64,000 nucleotides of DNA, taken from JAGVSV01 sp050952845. GTDB lineage: Bacteria > Bacillota > Clostridia > Christensenellales > Aristaeellaceae. The position numbers were made by a program, and so were the translations under genes. The notes below the pieces were generated by a model. The model made no database searches and had not been told where the DNA came from. It saw only the letters and a program-made list of their open reading frames with translations. The DNA lies in the NCBI GenBank assembly GCA_050952845.1, contig JBMNLP010000001.1, forward strand, positions 2,480,001 through 2,544,000, in the 5' to 3' direction. Positions 60,848 to 64,000 of the stretch are shown here, one piece after another (the stretch's first letter is position 1; the number at the start of each line of letters is the position of its first letter).

Positions 60848-61519
60848 TCAGAGGTTGACGATAAAGTTCCGGACAGCGTCGGCAATCAGCACGTGACCGC
60901 GCTCATTGGGGTGCATACCATCGATGCTCAGCGCAGCGCGCAGGTTCCGTTCGGATAAAAAGGCATCCCGCAGGTCAAACAGCCTGCAGGCGGTTTTCTG
61001 TGCGGCGCGGCGCACCGCCAGCGAATACTGCTCGTGCCAGCGGTAGATGAAGGGAACTTCGCTGACAAAGCCTAAGATGTTGTGCGCGTTGAGACCCCGC
61101 GAAACCCAGGCAAAAAACCGCTGCGCGTCCAATGGCGGCGGCGTCACCAGCAGCGGCCTGAGCCCCCGTTCCCTCACCGCCAGCACAAAGGCCTCGATTT
61201 TCTTCTCGAACAAAGCCAGCGGCGTCTTGGCCTGGTAGTCAGCCTGCGGCTCTCGGGCAATGTTTTCCCATGGCATGTCGCAGTCGTTGCCGCCAAACTC
61301 GATGACGACAATGTCCGACTCCACCTGACAGGTGGCTTCAAAATCCTGCAGCCCTTCCTCCACCGTCGCGCCGAAGCGGGCATGGCTGTTGATGTCGGCG
61401 ATACCGGCATGTTTGAGCAGCTTGATGAAATGATTTTTTGCGATGGCGTATCTGCCGCGCACCTCGTCAAACAGCACGCCCTTGCCAATGGAATCGCCCC
61501 AAAGCTCAGCCCGAATCAT
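60848..61519 (-). CDS. SGNH/GDSL-type hydrolase
   Basis: 223 residues. The four blocks can be read: ELWGDSIGKG (nucleophile Ser), a Gly block in HARFGATVEEG, VVIEFGGNDCDMP (Asn) and LSIDGMHPNERGHVL (Asp and His). There is no signal peptide. It likely removes acyl groups from sugars or glycans inside the cell. The ATG at 61519 follows GGGGAGG. It is first in a pair with the Gfo/Idh-like gene. Confidence 0.87.
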   Translation of the reverse strand: MIRAELWGDSIGKGVLFDEVRGRYAIAKNHFIKLLKHAGIADINSHARFGATVEEGLQDFEATCQVESDIVVIEFGGNDCDMPWENIAREPQADYQAKTPLALFEKKIEAFVLAVRERGLRPLLVTPPPLDAQRFFAWVSRGLNAHNILGFVSEVPFIYRWHEQYSLAVRRAAQKTACRLFDLRDAFLSERNLRAALSIDGMHPNERGHVLIADAVRNFIVNL

Positions 61520-61654
61520 ATCAACACCTCCCCTGGCTGTATATACCATACAGCTGTTTCAGCTAAATGATATCAGAGCGGGGCACACTATGCAATTGCC
61601 GGCGCCTATGATAGAATACCTGCACTACACAGGCAAGCGGCCACGGGGGATTGC

Positions 61655-62434
61655 ATGGAGTTGACGATCTGGACCTATCTGTTGGTATGCCCGCTGGTTT
61701 TCCTGGCGGGGTTCATCGACAGCATAGCAGGGGGCGGCGGGCTGATCACGCTGCCCGCGTTTCTGACGGCGCTGGGCATGCCGGGCATTAACTTAGGCGC
61801 CGCATATGCGTTCGGTTCCAACAAAATCGTGGCGGGGCTGGGCACGACGGTGTCCACGGGGCGGTACGCCGCCAGCGGCAAAATCCCCTGGAAGTCAGCT
61901 GTGCCGGCGGCGGCTGTTGCCTTTGTGTGCAGCTACTTCGGTTCGCGCTGGCTGACCACGCTGCCGGACCGGTTCATCCGCATCGCCGTGCTGGCAGCAC
62001 TGCCTTTTGTGGCGATGTTTGTGCTGGCCAACAAATCAGGCCTGACGCCCAAGCAGCGCGTCCCGGCCCAATACACACTGCCTGCATGCATGCTCATCAG
62101 CCTGGTGATCGGCGTGTATGACGGCGTGGTAGGGCCGGGCACCGGCACCTTCCTGCAGCTTCTGTTTGTATCGGTGATCGGCATGGAAGTGCTCCAGGCT
62201 TCCGGCGCCGCCCGGCTGGTGAACCTGGCCAGCAACATCGGCGCATTGATCCACTTCGTCGGTGAAGGATACGTGGTGTACCAGCTGGCGCTGCCCGCGG
62301 CGCTGTTCAGCATGGCAGGCAACTACTTAGGCTCCACCATGGCCATCAAAAAGGGCGTGCCGCTGGTCCGCGCGCTGTTAGCCATCGTGATGGCGCTGCT
62401 GATGGTCAAAATGGCCTACGACCTGTTTTTTTAG
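61655..62434 (+). CDS. TSUP-family (TauE/SafE) anion exporter
   Basis: 259 residues with about eight hydrophobic segments in two repeats. Motifs are AGFIDSIAGGGGLITLPAFL near the N-terminus and LVIGVYDGVVGPGTGTFLQL in the second half. Members export sulfite, sulfonates or other organosulfur or C2 anions. It stands alone; no sulfur genes are next to it. Confidence 0.9.
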   Translation: MELTIWTYLLVCPLVFLAGFIDSIAGGGGLITLPAFLTALGMPGINLGAAYAFGSNKIVAGLGTTVSTGRYAASGKIPWKSAVPAAAVAFVCSYFGSRWLTTLPDRFIRIAVLAALPFVAMFVLANKSGLTPKQRVPAQYTLPACMLISLVIGVYDGVVGPGTGTFLQLLFVSVIGMEVLQASGAARLVNLASNIGALIHFVGEGYVVYQLALPAALFSMAGNYLGSTMAIKKGVPLVRALLAIVMALLMVKMAYDLFF

Positions 62435-62567
62435 AGCATAGGACACAGCTATTTGAAAACAGCCAAGTAAACAGGATAATACGTTCAAAAAAGGAATGGC
62501 GGCCGCTGTTCGTACAGGATGGTACAAAGTGGCTTGTTTCCAAGCGCAACCGGCAAGCGCGCGTTCA

Positions 62568-64000
62568 TCACGCTGTCACTTTCCCGATTCGTACATACTC
62601 CACAGCCAGGCTCGTGCGCGGACGGGGCAACTCAAAGCGCCAGCCAGCCAGCAACACCGCGCCGTCAACCTCTGCAGTGGTTACATTGCGATCTTCGTCT
62701 GAAAGCGTAAGGCGATAGCATGCCGCGGGATCCAAGCCCCGCAGCCGGAAAGTCGCTGCCTCATAGGGGCTTTCCGCGCGGCGGAACAGCATCACAATGC
62801 CCGCATGCAGGTCCTCACGGTGGAACTGAAAAGCGCTCCAGCCATCGTTCTCCAGCGTCGCGCGCGTCATCGGATAGAAATCCCCGGTCCAGTAGGGCTT
62901 CAGCCGCACGTACTCCGCAAGGCACTTCTCAGCGGATTTGAAGTCGAATTCCGGATTGAAAACATCGAAGTTCGCGGCAATGCCCGCCGTCGCCGCAGAG
63001 CGAAACTCGTAGGCATCCCAGTTCCAGGAAGCCACCGAATGAAACACGAGATAACGCGACAGGCTGATGCTCTGGTTCTGATTCCACAGATCGGACGGGC
63101 GGTCGTCAGACAGCGGGCTGCAGCCCGTGTCGCTGCGCCATAGGGGCACCGAGCGCATGCATGTCTCCAGGTCAATGCGCCGGCCGCCGCTGGCGCAGTT
63201 GTCGATCACCATGCCAGGGAAACGCGCCAGCAGCGTGTCCCACAGGCGGTAGAAACCCATGATATAGCCAATCTCCGTTAGGCCGCTTCTGCCCGGCTCG
63301 TCCTTCAGCCGCCAGAAGGGCAGCGGATCGATGTTGAAGTCCTGCCGATAGGTATCGATACCATTGTCGCGCAGCATGGCGGTCAGCTTTTCGATCAGGA
63401 AGTCAACCGCTTCCGGGCGGGAAAGATCGAGCAGGCCGCTGGGCCTCGCACTGGCGGGGTCTTCACCCGGCGGAACCCAGCCCCAGTCCACCTCCTCCGG
63501 CTTACGGATCACCCAGTCGCCGTGCTCCCTGTCTATCTCCGTGTTGTAGGCAATGCGCTCGGGTTCAAACCAAACCATGAACTTCATGCCCTTGTCATGC
63601 GCGCGGTCGGAAATCGGCTTCAAGCCGTTGGGAAAACCCGCGCGGTAGCTGTAGTTGCCGACGCCATAGGGGAAACCGCCCTCGAACCATGCGGCATCCA
63701 GCCAGACAGTGTCAATATGCCTGAGTCTGTCCGCGCAGTCGACGTATTCCTTCTGGCCTGCCTCAGTATTCCAGTACGGCACTTTCCATGTGTAGCGGTC
63801 GAAGCACTGGATCGCCGTTGGCAGGGAGACCAGCTCTCCCGCCGGCATCCGCGGTACATAATGTTCGCGCAGCAGCGCGCGGTAATCGTTGTGCCCGGCT
63901 ATCGCGCAGCCCTCGAAGGCCTTGAACAGTACCCGCGGCAGACGCACCCGCTCACCAGGCTTCAGATAGAAGCAGGCATCCTCCAGACCAATTGTCAACC
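62568..64000 (-). CDS. Alpha-galactosidase-type GH36 glycosidase, N-terminus beyond the window
   Basis: The frame is open to the right edge; 477 codons are seen. A TIM-barrel region (CADRLRHIDTVWLDAAWFEG, KGMKFMVWFEPERIAYNTEI) is followed by GIDTYRQDFNIDPLPFW, with the nucleophile Asp in the DFN motif. VIDNCASGGRRIDLE and PLWRSDTG hold the acid/base Asp. The C-terminal beta-sandwich ends ...LAVEYVRIGKVTA. It probably hydrolyses alpha-galactosides in the cytoplasm. The missing part should be the N-terminal super-sandwich domain. The 133 bases before it (62435-62567) show nothing. Confidence 0.85.
   Translation of the reverse strand, partial: LTIGLEDACFYLKPGERVRLPRVLFKAFEGCAIAGHNDYRALLREHYVPRMPAGELVSLPTAIQCFDRYTWKVPYWNTEAGQKEYVDCADRLRHIDTVWLDAAWFEGGFPYGVGNYSYRAGFPNGLKPISDRAHDKGMKFMVWFEPERIAYNTEIDREHGDWVIRKPEEVDWGWVPPGEDPASARPSGLLDLSRPEAVDFLIEKLTAMLRDNGIDTYRQDFNIDPLPFWRLKDEPGRSGLTEIGYIMGFYRLWDTLLARFPGMVIDNCASGGRRIDLETCMRSVPLWRSDTGCSPLSDDRPSDLWNQNQSISLSRYLVFHSVASWNWDAYEFRSAATAGIAANFDVFNPEFDFKSAEKCLAEYVRLKPYWTGDFYPMTRATLENDGWSAFQFHREDLHAGIVMLFRRAESPYEAATFRLRGLDPAACYRLTLSDEDRNVTTAEVDGAVLLAGWRFELPRPRTSLAVEYVRIGKVTA

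Overview
The window looks like chromosome of a Gram-positive, anaerobe-type member of the Bacillota, most likely class Clostridia (Christensenellales or Oscillospirales type). This is inferred from several features: strong GGAGG ribosome sites with some TTG and GTG starts, Lpl-type sugar ABC transporters, a YesM/AraC-type two-component pair, a TPP-riboswitch ThiT importer, Ddh-type lysine synthesis, and pyrB-pyrI with the PyrD/PyrK dehydrogenase. Most housekeeping blocks are GC-rich. The stretch at about 16.2-27.1 kb, and parts of the first 2 kb, are visibly poorer in GC.

Layout. 1-11.3 kb is a carbohydrate region on the minus strand: a URO-D family protein, two five-bladed-propeller glycosidases, and an operon of two permeases, a binding protein and two FAD-dependent oxidoreductases. 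11.7-15.1 kb holds a DUF4342 protein and trkA-trkH potassium uptake. 15.15-28.0 kb is an apparent island bounded by two related non-coding repeat loci. Inside are a nucleotidyltransferase, an IS630 remnant and a plus-strand operon: binding protein, two permeases, a 772-residue FAD oxidoreductase, a sensor kinase and a response regulator. 28.1-31.9 kb is lysC-dapA-dapB-ddh. 32-36.3 kb holds a small protein, a short-chain dehydrogenase, an intact ISAs1-family element, riboswitch-controlled thiT and an E2-like protein. 36.4-42.1 kb is the complete pyrC-K-D-F-E-B-I operon. 42.2-53.4 kb is an accessory region: a broken methyltransferase, an acetyltransferase, membrane proteins, a two-component system divergent from a MacAB-like efflux operon, a flavodoxin, a TetR regulator with a hydrolase, and an XRE regulator. 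53.7-56.9 kb holds an IS1634-family element inside exact 153-bp direct repeats at the 3' end of an auxin-efflux-carrier gene. 56.9-64 kb carries yajC, an RNase PH/RdgB fusion, a chromate-transporter pair, an oxidoreductase with an SGNH hydrolase, a TSUP exporter and a partial alpha-galactosidase.

How the genes work together. Two sugar modules (3.1-9.4 kb and 17.6-27.0 kb) repeat one theme: Lpl-type import linked to PF12831-type FAD oxidoreductases. This suggests uptake followed by flavin-dependent oxidation of an unknown carbohydrate-like substrate. The pyr and lysine operons are compact biosynthetic units. Their promoters can be read directly, and the pyr promoter carries an unusual operator-like dyad.

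The most unusual non-coding structures are three. First, two paired repeat loci have C-rich arrays on one side and G-rich arrays on the other side of an AT-rich core. Second, a roughly 140-163-bp imperfect palindrome occurs three times, and two copies complete or supply a stop codon. Third, the 153-bp IS1634 duplication left the interrupted gene full length. No rRNA, tRNA or CRISPR array was seen.
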